A DNA stretch of 64,000 bases, taken from NCBI GenBank assembly GCA_945912145.1, contig CAMEBF010000003.1, forward strand, positions 80,377-144,376. Reading direction: 5' to 3'. The stretch comes from an uncultured Clostridia bacterium. Lineage in GTDB: Bacteria > Bacillota > Clostridia > Oscillospirales > Acutalibacteraceae. This document shows, in pieces, positions 45,219 through 52,912 of this stretch. Under the pieces are notes generated by a model that did not search any database, was not told the origin of the DNA, and was given only the letters and a program-made list of their open reading frames with translations. Within the stretch, counting starts at the first letter, position 1, and each line of letters starts with the position of its first letter. The position numbers were made by a program, and so were the translations under genes.

Positions 45219-45977
45219 ATGGATTCTGTTAAGGTCATTTCCCACAGAGGCGCAAATCGCTACGCGCCGCAGAATACGCTTCCGGCTTTTGAGCGTTCGC
45301 TCCAGCTCGGTGTGGACGGCTTTGAAACGGACGTACATATCACGAAAGACGGCATCCCCGTCATTTGTCATAATTATACCATTGACGAAACGAGCAACGG
45401 CATGGGACGCATTTCCTCCTATACTCTCAGCGAGCTGAAACAGTTTGATTTCGGTGCATATTACAGCCCAAAGTTCAAGGGTACGCCGATCCCGACGCTC
45501 GACGAGTTTTTAGAGCTTGTTGCATCTTCCGATCTTGAGATTATGAACATTGAGCTGAAAAGCCCGAAAGAGAAAGAGACCGGCATCGTCGAAAAAACAA
45601 TCGAAGCGGTCAAAAAGCATGATTTGTTTGACCGTCTGCTGATCTCGAGCTTTGACAGCCGGCTGCTTGTCGAGGCAAAGAAAATCGACGCACGATGCAA
45701 AACCGGTTTTCTCTACTCACCGAATCATCTTGATGCGGTAAAAATGCTCGTCATCCCCATCGCGTTTGCCAAAAAGATCGGCGCAGACGCGTTACACCCG
45801 ATGGATATCTATGTCAATCCCTTGTATGTCAAGGCGGCGCATAACGCCGGGATCAAGGTCAATGTCTGGACGGTCAATTCCGAACGGAAGATCCGCCAAA
45901 TGATCCGTTGCGGTGTGGACGGCATCATCACCGACTGCCCTGATAGGGTCAAAGCCGTCATGAAAACCATGAAATAA
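45219..45977 (+). CDS. Glycerophosphodiester phosphodiesterase
   Basis: A 252-residue GDPD-family TIM barrel. The N-terminus VISHRGANRYAPQNTLPAF carries the first catalytic His, GVDGFETDVHITKDGIPVICHN the Glu/Asp metal ligands and second His, and MNIELKSPKE another Glu. VNVWTVNSERKIRQMIRCGVDGIITDCPD is the conserved C-terminal end. It splits glycerophosphodiesters to glycerol 3-phosphate and an alcohol. No signal peptide. TATAAT at 45183-45188 is a likely -10, but the -35 is poor. A small GC-rich hairpin (45984-45999) follows the stop. Confidence 0.95.
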   Translation: MDSVKVISHRGANRYAPQNTLPAFERSLQLGVDGFETDVHITKDGIPVICHNYTIDETSNGMGRISSYTLSELKQFDFGAYYSPKFKGTPIPTLDEFLELVASSDLEIMNIELKSPKEKETGIVEKTIEAVKKHDLFDRLLISSFDSRLLVEAKKIDARCKTGFLYSPNHLDAVKMLVIPIAFAKKIGADALHPMDIYVNPLYVKAAHNAGIKVNVWTVNSERKIRQMIRCGVDGIITDCPDRVKAVMKTMK

Positions 45978-46017
45978 ATTTCGGCCGCCTGCGGGCGGCT
46001 TTCGTGTGAGGTAATGT

Positions 46018-47133
46018 ATGAAGATTCAATTTGTGATTCCCTGTCTGCTTGGACTCGAAGCGCCAATCGCCGAAGAACTGCGCGAGATGGGCGCGTCCGA
46101 CGTGCAGGCCGAAAACGGCCGTGTGCTGTTTTCCGGTGACGAGCATATTCTGGCGCGCGCCAACATCTGTTCCCGCTATGCGGAACGTATTCAGGTGCTG
46201 ATCGGCACGTTTGAAGCCCATTCCTTTGAAGACCTGTTTCAGGGAACGAAACGTCTGCCGTGGGAGAATTGGATCGGCAGAGAAGACCGCTTTCCCGTCA
46301 AGGGCTATTCGCTCAATTCCGATCTGTTCAGCGTCAGCGATTGTCAGTCGATTATCAAAAAGGCTGTTGTGGAGCGTCTGAAAACGAAATACAAGGTCGA
46401 GTGGTTCCGTGAAACCGGCGCACTCTATCAGATTCAGTTTTCCATTATGAAAAATAAGGTAAGCCTGCTTCTTGATACGTCTGGCAGAGGCCTGCACAAG
46501 AGAGGCTACCGTCCGGCGGCGAATGCCGCGCCCATTAAGGAGACGCTGGCGGCGGCGCTGTGCTATTTCGCGAGACTGCGGGATTTCCATACGCTGTATG
46601 ACCCGATGTGCGGCTCCGGCACGATTCTGACGGAGGGCGCCATGCTCGTCAAGAATATCGCGCCGGGCGTCAACCGGAATTTTACGGCGGAAGAGTGGCC
46701 GCAGATTCCCGCCGACGTGTGGCGTGAAGAGCGTGAACGCGCAAAGTCCCTCGAAAAAGGGGACATTCCCTTTCATGCTTACGGTTCGGATATTGACGGA
46801 CGCGCTCTGGAGCTTGCCGCCGAAAACGCGAAACGCGCAGGAGTCGCCGATCTGATAACCTTTCAAAAACGCGATGCGGCGGATTTCAAACCCGAGACCG
46901 ACCGCGGTACGGTGATCGTCAATCCTCCTTACGGAGAACGGCTGCTCGATATTCAGTCCGCGGAAGACCTCTACCGCAAGCTTGGCAATGTCTTTGTGCC
47001 GAAACGCGGCTGGAGCTATTCGATCATTACGGCGGACGAGGATTTTGAAAAGGCGTTCGGCCGCAAAGCCGATAAACGCCGCAAGCTCTATAACGGCATG
47101 ATTAAATGCCAGCTCTATATGTATTTCAAATGA
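46018..47133 (+). CDS. THUMP-domain rRNA (guanine-N2)-methyltransferase, RlmL/YpsC-like
   Basis: A 371-residue RNA methyltransferase. The N-terminal ~160 residues include a THUMP/ferredoxin-like region (ARANICSRYAERIQVLIG, SDCQSIIKKAVVERL, LLLDTSGRGLHKRGYR). The catalytic domain shows YDPMCGSGTILTEGAML (SAM motif I near 205) and VIVNPPYGERL (NPPY motif near 300). It matches the N-terminal half of E. coli RlmL, as Firmicute YpsC does; target expected at G2445 of 23S rRNA. GAGG lies just upstream. The next start overlaps the stop. Confidence 0.93.
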   Translation: MKIQFVIPCLLGLEAPIAEELREMGASDVQAENGRVLFSGDEHILARANICSRYAERIQVLIGTFEAHSFEDLFQGTKRLPWENWIGREDRFPVKGYSLNSDLFSVSDCQSIIKKAVVERLKTKYKVEWFRETGALYQIQFSIMKNKVSLLLDTSGRGLHKRGYRPAANAAPIKETLAAALCYFARLRDFHTLYDPMCGSGTILTEGAMLVKNIAPGVNRNFTAEEWPQIPADVWREERERAKSLEKGDIPFHAYGSDIDGRALELAAENAKRAGVADLITFQKRDAADFKPETDRGTVIVNPPYGERLLDIQSAEDLYRKLGNVFVPKRGWSYSIITADEDFEKAFGRKADKRRKLYNGMIKCQLYMYFK

Positions 47134-47741
47134 CGGAGAATTTTTCAGAAATAATCGAACAGGCGAGAGCGGACGACAGCTATCTCGCGAATACCTGCTT
47201 TGAACAGGAGCGTGCGACAGGACTTGACCTTGGCGGTTTTGACTGCAAAAGCGTGACTTTCAGCGCCTGTCAGTTCGTCGGCTGTGATTTCGGGAAGACG
47301 AGCTTTACGGAGGTTCGGTTTGAATCCTGCCGCTTTGTCAAATGCAGTTTTCGCGATGCGTACTTCAAAAGCTGCGAGATGAAAAGCTGTCAGGCGGACG
47401 GCTGCGATTTTGCACAGAGCCTGTTCCGCGATTGCGTATTGCGTTCGTCGTCGTTCTGTTATGCGTCGTTTGCCGAAGCGAAGATAGAAAATACCCGATG
47501 GGAGAATTGCCGGATGAAAGAAGCGGCGGTTACAAGTGTCAAGCTGAAAAAGACGGTTTTCCATGAGGTCGATTTCAGCGGTGCGGACTTTTTCAGAACA
47601 CCGCTGAAAGGCGTTGACCTGTCGAGTTGTGAAATTGCCGCGATCGGCGTTTCCGATACCTATTCGGAGCTAAGAGGGGTGAAGATCGTGCCGCATCAGG
47701 CGGTCGATCTGATTTCTCTGCTCGGCGTGAAATTTTCATAA
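47130..47741 (+). CDS. Pentapeptide-repeat protein
   Basis: A 203-residue protein whose residues ~40-180 follow the A(D/N)LXX-type five-residue rhythm with Phe, Leu, Cys at the centre: CDFGKTSFTEVRFESC, CSFRDAYFKSCEM, CDFAQSLFRDCVL and SGADFFRTPLKGVDLSSC. This makes a right-handed quadrilateral beta-helix. It is unusually Cys-rich. Some relatives (Qnr, MfpA) mimic DNA to protect gyrase, most have no known role. ATG 47130 overlaps the stop of the methyltransferase, so expression is coupled. Confidence 0.9.
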   Translation: MTENFSEIIEQARADDSYLANTCFEQERATGLDLGGFDCKSVTFSACQFVGCDFGKTSFTEVRFESCRFVKCSFRDAYFKSCEMKSCQADGCDFAQSLFRDCVLRSSSFCYASFAEAKIENTRWENCRMKEAAVTSVKLKKTVFHEVDFSGADFFRTPLKGVDLSSCEIAAIGVSDTYSELRGVKIVPHQAVDLISLLGVKFS

Positions 47742-47748
47742 CAGCTTC

Positions 47749-47777
47749 TTGACATTGGAATCATCCCTTGTTATAAT
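47749..47777 (+). promoter_or_regulatory. Consensus sigma-A promoter for the two small membrane proteins
   Basis: Perfect TTGACA (47749-47754), 17-bp spacer, perfect TATAAT (47772-47777), 30 bases before the start. Confidence 0.87.
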
Positions 47778-47807
47778 GAGAAAAAAGAAAAAGATGGGAG
47801 TAAAAAA

Positions 47808-48230
47808 ATGGCTTGTTTCTTAGTACCGGCTGCCGAAGCGATCGCCGTGACGGTTGCCGTTCAGATTGTGAAAAAGAAAGAACAGAAGGCGACATTGTCC
47901 CTTGAAAAACGCGGAGCAGAGGCTTCCTCTCTGACGTCTCAGAACACGCAGAAGATCGCATGGTCCAGAAAGCTCAGATGGCTTTCGTCGATGCTTTGGG
48001 GCGGCGTTCTGCTGCTCGCGTTTGAGCATTTATGGCACGGCGAGATTGTCCCGTGGTTCCCGTTTCTGACGGCGGCGTCGAATCCTGCGGATACACTGCA
48101 AATGCTGCATGAGCTGGCAACGGTCGGCGTGACGATGGCGGTGCTTGTGACGGTGGTCTGGGTCGGCATGGTGCTTGTCGCCGATGTGGTCTGCAAGCGT
48201 AAGACGAAAATCGCCGCCAATGAAGCCTGA
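47808..48230 (+). CDS. Small membrane protein, unknown function
   Basis: A 140-residue protein with an N-terminal hydrophobic segment (VPAAEAIAVTVAVQIV), a basic loop, and two further transmembrane segments (LRWLSSMLWGGVLLLAFEHLWHG and VTMAVLVTVVWVGMVLVADVV). His and Trp sit at the membrane border in EHLWHGEIVPWF. GGGAG precedes the ATG. Not recognised. It is co-transcribed with the next small membrane gene 14 bases downstream from a consensus promoter, so both are likely well expressed. Confidence 0.8.
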   Translation: MACFLVPAAEAIAVTVAVQIVKKKEQKATLSLEKRGAEASSLTSQNTQKIAWSRKLRWLSSMLWGGVLLLAFEHLWHGEIVPWFPFLTAASNPADTLQMLHELATVGVTMAVLVTVVWVGMVLVADVVCKRKTKIAANEA

Positions 48231-48244
48231 AAGGGTAGAAGACG

Positions 48245-48562
48245 ATGACATTACTCATTACCCTGTTTGCGGCGATCATTTCCACTGTCTGTTGGTATCG
48301 GCACGCTGAGAATGACAGCATGATGACGGGTACGCTCAGCCTGATTTTCTGGGGTGCGTCGCTCATGTGGTTCGTCGACGCAATCTTTGAGTACGTCGAG
48401 CTGAAAGCGGAATTTTTCAATCCTGCGCCGGCTGATGTCTTCAATGACGCGTTGTTGGGACTTGCCGTTGTGGCACTCGGACTGTGCGCTTGGCTCATTG
48501 TTCTGCTCATAAAAGACCCGAAAGGCCGTCTGAAAGAAGCATTGCTCAAAAATAAATCATAA
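48245..48562 (+). CDS. Small membrane protein, unknown function
   Basis: A 105-residue protein with three hydrophobic segments (MTLLITLFAAIISTVCW, GTLSLIFWGASLMWFVDAIF and LLGLAVVALGLCAWLIVLLI) and a basic C-terminal tail. No signal or motif recognised. It forms a two-gene operon with the preceding membrane protein, perhaps as a complex, and is followed by a terminator. Confidence 0.78.
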   Translation: MTLLITLFAAIISTVCWYRHAENDSMMTGTLSLIFWGASLMWFVDAIFEYVELKAEFFNPAPADVFNDALLGLAVVALGLCAWLIVLLIKDPKGRLKEALLKNKS

Positions 48563-48565
48563 AAA

Positions 48566-48601
48566 AACCGGTTCGGCGTGATGGCTGAGCCGGTTATTTT
48601 T
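48566..48601 (+). terminator. Intrinsic terminator
   Basis: AACCGG plus an imperfect extension pairs with CCGGTT (6 perfect base pairs, extended by TC and GC pairs), followed by ATTTTTG. Confidence 0.65.
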
Positions 48602-48684
48602 GCGGTGAAAAGAAAAATTGAATGACAATATGCTCCGATCAGGATGGATTCACGGTATTTCTTCTTTCGGTGTCATTATGTTTA

Positions 48685-49329
48685 TTATTTTAAGAAATAT
48701 CTTGTATAATGATAGCCATTATTTGCTTCGAAATCCTCTTCCTTTGTCGACCAATCTATCATCGAAGCCGGTATATACCAAGCTTCTCCGCGGGTTGAAT
48801 CGGTTTTGAAAATGACAGCTTTGTTGTTGATCGATACTCTTTCATAGATGACTGTGCTTTCACCTGCGTAAGATATTCCGTCGTTGCTGATAACCGAATA
48901 GGAATATGGTCCGCGTCCTCTTTCGTATGACAGCCCGGAGCTTGAGTCATACGTGAGATAATATATTTTTTGCAGAAAACCGTCATAAAATAGTAATCCG
49001 GTATCACTGGCATCAAAATAAATATACCCACCGTCGGAGCTGCTGTAACCGGTGATTCCCACTAATAAGCAGTTCCCGTATTCGTCCTTAAAATCGCTCA
49101 GATTGTAAAAGCCTAAATCCATGACCGATGTCGTCATTTCCGTTGTGGGTACGGTCGTTGTCGGGAGTTCGGTTGTTGTCGGAAGATCAGTTGTTATCGG
49201 TATTGTTGTCGATTCGGTCTGTTTTTCCTTGTCCCGGTCATCCGTCGTGCCGGTCGGATTTGCGCTGCAAGCCGTTATGCCGAACAGCATGGTGGCGATA
49301 AGGATCAGGACTATAACTTTTTTAGCCAT
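48685..49329 (-). CDS. Lipoprotein of unknown function
   Basis: A 214-residue protein. The start is set at 49329, with GGAGGT 8 bases upstream. It has a lipoprotein signal peptide with lipobox ending FGITAC (Cys near 21), then a Thr/Pro-rich linker (~40-70, repeats of TTTELPTTTVP) and a C-terminal ~140-residue beta-rich domain (YNLSDFKDEYGNCLLVGITG, YIYFDASDTGLLFYDGF). No recognised domain. A longer frame upstream runs through a terminator hairpin and is not real. Its transcript should begin at the promoter at 49553 and pass a structured leader and a terminator. Confidence 0.85.
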   Translation of the reverse strand: MAKKVIVLILIATMLFGITACSANPTGTTDDRDKEKQTESTTIPITTDLPTTTELPTTTVPTTEMTTSVMDLGFYNLSDFKDEYGNCLLVGITGYSSSDGGYIYFDASDTGLLFYDGFLQKIYYLTYDSSSGLSYERGRGPYSYSVISNDGISYAGESTVIYERVSINNKAVIFKTDSTRGEAWYIPASMIDWSTKEEDFEANNGYHYTRYFLK

Positions 49330-49349
49330 TTGTTTTACCTCCGTAAAAT

Positions 49350-49382
49350 AAAAAAAGTGTGTACAACCGAAGCCATACACAC
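49350..49382 (-). terminator. Strong intrinsic terminator between a leader RNA and the lipoprotein gene
   Basis: On the minus strand, GTGTGTATGGC, a TTCG tetraloop and GTTGTACACAC can form an 11-bp stem (three G-U pairs), followed by TTTTTTT. It lies only 8 bases before the GGAGGT ribosome site of the lipoprotein gene, so it either ends a small RNA or acts as an attenuator. Confidence 0.85.
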
Positions 49383-49547
49383 CGAAAAATATAGCTCCAA
49401 TTGCTACCACACAAATTGAATTTTCTTAACTTCACGCTTGAATCGAGAGAAGCATACGAAAATCAGAGCATACATTTTTACCGGAATAAGAAATGTATAC
49501 TTCAAACGATTCTGCGCATAAAAAACGACTATTCAATTTGTGTGGTA
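49351..49547 (-). ncRNA. Candidate self-complementary structured RNA or riboregulatory leader
   Basis: Transcription from the promoter at 49553 would start close to TACCACACAAATTGAA, whose perfect 16-base complement lies 111 bases downstream (plus-strand positions 49532-49547 and 49405-49420). Inside, further arms match in nested order: 49440-49445 with 49507-49512, 49449-49457 with 49495-49503, and 49472-49477 with 49491-49496. The result is a ~143-base rod with internal loops, then a short linker and the terminator at 49350-49382. No credible peptide is encoded. The ~195-base size and paired ends resemble regulatory RNAs such as 6S RNA in general shape, but I did not match a known family. 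Confidence 0.6.
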
Positions 49548-49552
49548 CATAT

Positions 49553-49581
49553 AGTATACCACATTTTTGTTTTATATTCAA
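49553..49581 (-). promoter_or_regulatory. Sigma-A promoter for the structured RNA and lipoprotein gene
   Basis: Minus strand TTGAAT (49576-49581), 17-bp spacer, TATACT (49553-49558). The predicted start lies right at the first arm of the inverted repeat. Confidence 0.7.
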
Positions 49582-49627
49582 TATTTTTTCAAAAAAAACC
49601 GGCGCAGATGGATGCGTCGGTTGCGAG

Positions 49628-50185
49628 TTATGCGATTGATGTGAGGAGCTGCGTGATCATGCCGGTTGCGGGTTCGTTTCCGAGCAGAGCCGCCGTACCG
49701 TAAGATAGTACTGCCATGATGATACCGGCGATCAGAACACCCAGAGCGATGATCGGCGTCGCCTTTTTGATGTCGATATCTAAGAGTGCCGCAAAGAGTG
49801 AACCCGTCCATGCGCCGGTGCCGGGCAGCGGGATCGCCACAAAGAGCAGAAGTCCCCATTGCTTGTAGCGCATGACTTTGTCTTTATTCTTCTCGGTTTT
49901 TGCTTCAAGCTTCGTAATGATTCTGTTAAAGAATTTGTATTTCCGCAGCCATTCAAAAATTTTCTTGATGAAAAGAATGATGAATGGCACCGGTATCATG
50001 TTAGCGATATAGCAGATGATAAAGGCTTTCCAGAGCGGAACATTCAGTAAAGCTGCCGCGATCAGACCGCCGCGAAGTTCCAGAATCGGTAAGAGAGAAA
50101 TGAGAAAAATCGTCACTTCTCCGGGAATTTTATTGCCGAAGAGTTCTACAAAAAAGTTCGCTAATGTTTCAGCCAGTTTCGTCAA
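49628..50185 (-). CDS. COG2426-type small multidrug export family membrane protein
   Basis: A 185-residue membrane protein. It starts MTKLAETLANFFVELFGNKI, followed by FLISLLPILELRGGLIAAALL (the conserved ELRG turn of the Sm_multidrug_ex family), NMIPVPFIILFIKKIFEWL and LLFVAIPLPGTGAWTGSLFAALL, the family's second signature, with IGVLIAG-like final helix. The family resembles DedA proteins; the drug-export name is weakly supported. It is 16 bases downstream of the Nudix gene, so the two share a transcript. Confidence 0.9.
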   Translation of the reverse strand: MTKLAETLANFFVELFGNKIPGEVTIFLISLLPILELRGGLIAAALLNVPLWKAFIICYIANMIPVPFIILFIKKIFEWLRKYKFFNRIITKLEAKTEKNKDKVMRYKQWGLLLFVAIPLPGTGAWTGSLFAALLDIDIKKATPIIALGVLIAGIIMAVLSYGTAALLGNEPATGMITQLLTSIA

Positions 50186-50201
50186 CCCCTGTCAGTTTTT
50201 T

Positions 50202-50933
50202 TCAGATGTTCTTCTGCGCTAAAAATTCCTGCGCCGAAGAGAGAATGCTTTTGTCGTTTTCAAATTTCAGCGTACTCAGCGCGTTATCATAGCTGAGCCA
50301 GATGTAATCCTCAATCTCTTCCTGCTGAATGGTCGTCTGCGTGTCGGTCGTGGATGCGACGAAAATGGTTACCCGTTTTTCGACCTTGGCAGCGATCTTG
50401 TATTCGGAAGTCGAGCTGAAGCCCTCTATGATATGGATATGCAGCCCCGTCTCCTCTAAGACCTCCCGCTTGGCTGTTGCGATCTCGTTTTCACCGCGTT
50501 CAATGTGGCCTTTCGGGAAGCCCCAATGGCTGCTTCTCTTGTTCTTGATCAGCAGGAAGCGGCGTTCTCCGCCTATCGTGCGGAATACGACGGCGCCGCA
50601 GGAGCTTTCGTACAGACATTCGAGGGAATATCGTCTGCCTTTTTCAAGAAAGCGGATGGCGTCCTCGATCTCAAAATTGATATATCTTGATTTTTTCGGC
50701 GCCACGACGATATAGTTCGGACGCTTGTCCTGATGCCGGACAACGGCAATGATTCTGCCTTCAAAAATATTGACAGGGTGGTTAATGCCCATCACGCAGG
50801 CCGAATAGATAAAATTCTTTTTCTCCGTTTTGATCTCGGCGATGCCGAAATTCAACTGATACTGAATGCCTGTTTTGCTGTCAAAGGAATTGAAGGGCTT
50901 AGTAATTCGAACTCTTACGTTTTTACCCAACAT
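50202..50933 (-). CDS. Nudix hydrolase with an N-terminal extension domain
   Basis: A 243-residue protein starting at ATG 50933 (AGGAAG 9 bases upstream; a longer frame would start inside the -10 box). The N-terminal ~110 residues are a beta-rich domain I do not recognise (VRVRITKPFNSFDSKTG, GRIIAVVRHQDKRPNYIVVAP). Residues ~115-240 are a Nudix domain with the box GHIERGENEIATAKREVLEE plus TGL, all catalytic Glu/Arg present. It hydrolyses a nucleoside-diphosphate derivative; many relatives act on Ap4A. A promoter lies at 50968-50996. Confidence 0.9.
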   Translation of the reverse strand: MLGKNVRVRITKPFNSFDSKTGIQYQLNFGIAEIKTEKKNFIYSACVMGINHPVNIFEGRIIAVVRHQDKRPNYIVVAPKKSRYINFEIEDAIRFLEKGRRYSLECLYESSCGAVVFRTIGGERRFLLIKNKRSSHWGFPKGHIERGENEIATAKREVLEETGLHIHIIEGFSSTSEYKIAAKVEKRVTIFVASTTDTQTTIQQEEIEDYIWLSYDNALSTLKFENDKSILSSAQEFLAQKNI

Positions 50934-50967
50934 ACCTGTTTTCTTCCTATCGCATATACTGAAAAAC

Positions 50968-50996
50968 ATTATACACGATTTTTATATACGTTGCAA
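50968..50996 (-). promoter_or_regulatory. Sigma-A promoter for the Nudix gene
   Basis: Minus strand TTGCAA (50991-50996), 17-bp spacer, perfect TATAAT (50968-50973), 34 bases before the start. Confidence 0.78.
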
Positions 50997-51058
50997 GGCT
51001 TTTTTTACAGAATGTTGAAAAATCATGAAAACGAAAAAAAACGGCGCGAAAGAGTGCG

Positions 51059-51484
51059 TCAGGATAAGGTTTCTTCGCCGAAATCATAGAGTAAATTGTT
51101 GATTTCAAAAACAGAACTGTGCTGTAAGATGCCGGAGATGATTACGCTGTCGCGTCGGGATTTGGCATACAGCGGCGCATAATTGGCAAATTTGAGCGCG
51201 GACTGCGTCTCCTCCAGCTCCAGCTCCATTCCTATGCAAAGCTGGATGAGCGTATTGCGGGAGGGGTTTCTTGCGCCCATAAAGATCTGATAGCCGTAGT
51301 TTTCATTGATTTCTGCTCTTTTCAGAACTTTGGCCTTTACAAGTCTTTTCTCTTGGATGATGTCTCTCAGATACTGCGCGATGTCGCCGTTGATCATATA
51401 GTCTTCATTCTCTTTGAGATAGGCGTTGATATCGGAGCTCTCTTTTAGACGGCCGAGCATTTCGTCAGTAGGCTTTTTGAGCAT
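51059..51484 (-). CDS. Helix-turn-helix protein paired with a protein kinase
   Basis: A 141-residue, mostly helical protein. Residues ~33-100 look like a divergent Xre-type HTH: IAQYLRDIIQEKRLVKAKVLKRAEI, GYQIFMGARNPSRNTLIQLCIGM and ELEETQSALKFANYAPLY. The last ~40 residues (RRDSVIISGILQHSSVFEINNLLYDFGEETL) form another helical unit. It is divergent from the kinase gene with only 73 bases between starts. I associate this type of HTH protein with small Ser/Thr kinases in Clostridia, so kinase and HTH are likely partners; phosphorylation of the HTH protein is an inference. AAGGAG precedes the start. Confidence 0.78.
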   Translation of the reverse strand: MLKKPTDEMLGRLKESSDINAYLKENEDYMINGDIAQYLRDIIQEKRLVKAKVLKRAEINENYGYQIFMGARNPSRNTLIQLCIGMELELEETQSALKFANYAPLYAKSRRDSVIISGILQHSSVFEINNLLYDFGEETLS

Positions 51485-51557
51485 TTTGTAATCTCCTTCA
51501 AATTTTTCGTGACAAATTCAGTTTATCATGTTACAATAATAAAATCAAGGGTAAGGT

Positions 51558-52274
51558 GTGAAAGTTTTGAGTTGGCGAGATGACGTACTGAAAAAGGAAT
51601 ACGCGGTGGTCTCTGTACTGAAGCGGGACGAAAACGGTGAGGTTTTGCGGCTGCGTCATAAGCGTCTCGGCAGGGACGTTGTAAAGATTCGATGCCGGGG
51701 AAACGGCGAAATCTACCGGAAGTTGATGCGAGTTTGTCAGAAAAATCTCCCGACGATTTATGACGTCTATGAGGAAGACGACATGGTTACGGTGCTGGAG
51801 GAATTTATCGATGGCATGACGGTTTCCGATGTCCTGATGAGCGGCTTATACACGCCGAAAGGCGCCGTTGTTGTCTGCCGCAGCATATGCGACGCTTTGT
51901 ATACGCTGCATTCGATGGATATCATTCACCGTGATGTCAAACCCGAAAACGTCATGATCGAAAATTCCGGCCGCGTGGTGCTGATCGATCTGGATGCGTC
52001 GCGTGTTTTTCAATACGGCAAGTCGAAAGATACCAAGGTGATGGGGACAATCGGCTATGCGGCACCTGAACAGTTCGGGTATTCTCAAACAGATAAACGT
52101 GCAGACATCTTTTCCGTCGGGGTCCTGATGAACGTGATGCTCACCGGAGAACATCCATCCAAAAGACTGTATTCAGGCAAGCTCGGAAAAGTGATCGAAA
52201 AATGCATCGCCTTTGATCCGGCGGATCGATATGCCGACGTCGCGGAGCTGAAAGCCAGTCTGAATAAATTTTAA
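51558..52274 (+). CDS. Small soluble eukaryotic-type Ser/Thr protein kinase
   Basis: A 238-residue protein that is just a kinase domain: no transmembrane helix and no PASTA repeats. The Lys of subdomain II is probably in RDVVKIRC (~44), the catalytic loop is IIHRDVKPENVM (~125), the DFG position reads DLD (VLIDLDASR), and the activation/P+1 region is GTIGYAAPEQFG. The glycine-rich ATP loop is not recognisable (LKRDENGEVL). It may be active with an altered ATP grip. Start is GTG 51558 with TAAGG upstream; a TTG or later start is possible. It is divergent from the HTH gene and tail to tail with the XRE gene. Confidence 0.88.
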   Translation: MKVLSWRDDVLKKEYAVVSVLKRDENGEVLRLRHKRLGRDVVKIRCRGNGEIYRKLMRVCQKNLPTIYDVYEEDDMVTVLEEFIDGMTVSDVLMSGLYTPKGAVVVCRSICDALYTLHSMDIIHRDVKPENVMIENSGRVVLIDLDASRVFQYGKSKDTKVMGTIGYAAPEQFGYSQTDKRADIFSVGVLMNVMLTGEHPSKRLYSGKLGKVIEKCIAFDPADRYADVAELKASLNKF

Positions 52275-52300
52275 ATTCTTAGCAGTCTGCTTAGTGAAAA

Positions 52301-52347
52301 AATACCGTAAATGACTATAATCAAATTGTCATTTGCGGTATTTTTTT
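52301..52347. terminator. Bidirectional intrinsic terminator
   Basis: AATACCGTAAATGAC (52301-52315) pairs with GTCATTTGCGGTATT (52328-52342) over 15 bp with one mismatch, flanked by A and T tracts. It serves the convergent kinase and XRE genes and overlaps the XRE stop codon. Confidence 0.88.
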
Positions 52348-52693
52348 ACATACTGTCGATTTTTTCGGCAAGAATCTTCACGGTGTTATAAAAACTCTCA
52401 ACCTTCTGCCGGTCTTTGCCGCTGAGCATCGCTTCCATGCGCGTCAGCATTCCGTCGGATGGCTCCACGGAATCAAAGACGAGCCAATCTAAGCTAACCT
52501 GCAATATATTGGATATGCGAAACAGCGTTTCCAGTGATGGGATGCGCGTTCCGCGTTCAATGTGACCGATATGTGCGGCGGAAAGAGAGCAGAACTCACC
52601 GAGCTGCTCCTGCGTCAGTTTTTTTGATTTTCGCGCCTTGCGGATACGGGCTCCCAAGGCCGCGTAATCGATCTGTCTGTTCAATGCTATCAC
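52346..52693 (-). CDS. XRE-family transcriptional regulator
   Basis: A 115-residue protein. Residues ~9-70 are a classical Xre/Cro HTH: LGARIRKARKSKKLTQEQLGEF, SLSAAHIGHIERGTRIPSLETL and ISNILQVSLDWLVFD. The C-terminal ~40 residues form a helical tail (MLSGKDRQKVESFYNTVKILAEKI) typical of small stand-alone regulators. The GTG start at 52693 is used here; a TTG at 52684 is better spaced from the AGGG. It is divergent from the zinc-ribbon gene run and may control it. Confidence 0.9.
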   Translation of the reverse strand: MIALNRQIDYAALGARIRKARKSKKLTQEQLGEFCSLSAAHIGHIERGTRIPSLETLFRISNILQVSLDWLVFDSVEPSDGMLTRMEAMLSGKDRQKVESFYNTVKILAEKIDSM

Positions 52694-52756
52694 GCCCTAA
52701 CAAGTTTATTATAATGAAAAATAAAGAAAAAGTGAATTAACTAAAAGCAGTAAGTA

Positions 52757-52785
52757 TTGACAATAAGCATTATTTTTTGTATAAT
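52757..52785 (+). promoter_or_regulatory. Consensus sigma-A promoter for the zinc-ribbon gene run
   Basis: Perfect TTGACA (52757-52762), 17-bp spacer, perfect TATAAT (52780-52785). The following leader is about 120 bases long. Confidence 0.87.
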
Positions 52786-52792
52786 AAAACAA

Positions 52793-52905
52793 AATATCAG
52801 GATCCGCGATAGGAAAACCGCCGATAGCTCTTTGGCGGACGCATCCAGAGTAAATGTCGTATAGACTTTGAAAACACAAAATCTGATCATGGATCAATAA
52901 GGAGA
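52793..52905 (+). promoter_or_regulatory. Long structured 5' leader of the zinc-ribbon genes
   Basis: The leader can form CCGCC/GGCGG (52818-52822 with 52834-52838) flanked by GCGATAGGAAAA and ACGCATCC, then CAGAGT/ACTTTG (52846-52851 with 52865-52870), and ATCAG can pair with CTGAT further down. The GATAGG-AAAACC...GGACGCA pattern recalls the core of c-di-GMP-I (GEMM) riboswitches, but the GNRA loop and receptor are missing, so I only call it structured. A ribosome site AAGGAGATGG follows. Confidence 0.35.
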
Positions 52906-52912
52906 TGGTATC

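Noticed and set aside
49330..49410. N-terminal extension of the lipoprotein gene
   Set aside because: The longer frame runs through a strong terminator hairpin and would bury the lipoprotein signal; ATG 49329 has an ideal ribosome site.
49405..49547. MITE or insertion sequence with 16-bp terminal inverted repeats
   Set aside because: The inner sequence is itself nested-complementary and a promoter and terminator are placed around it, which fits an RNA better; no target duplication seen. Not fully excluded.
50934..50969. N-terminal extension of the Nudix gene
   Set aside because: Its start would fall in the -10 box of the promoter.
52793..52905. Firm c-di-GMP riboswitch call
   Set aside because: Only part of the core matches; tetraloop, receptor and downstream stem do not.
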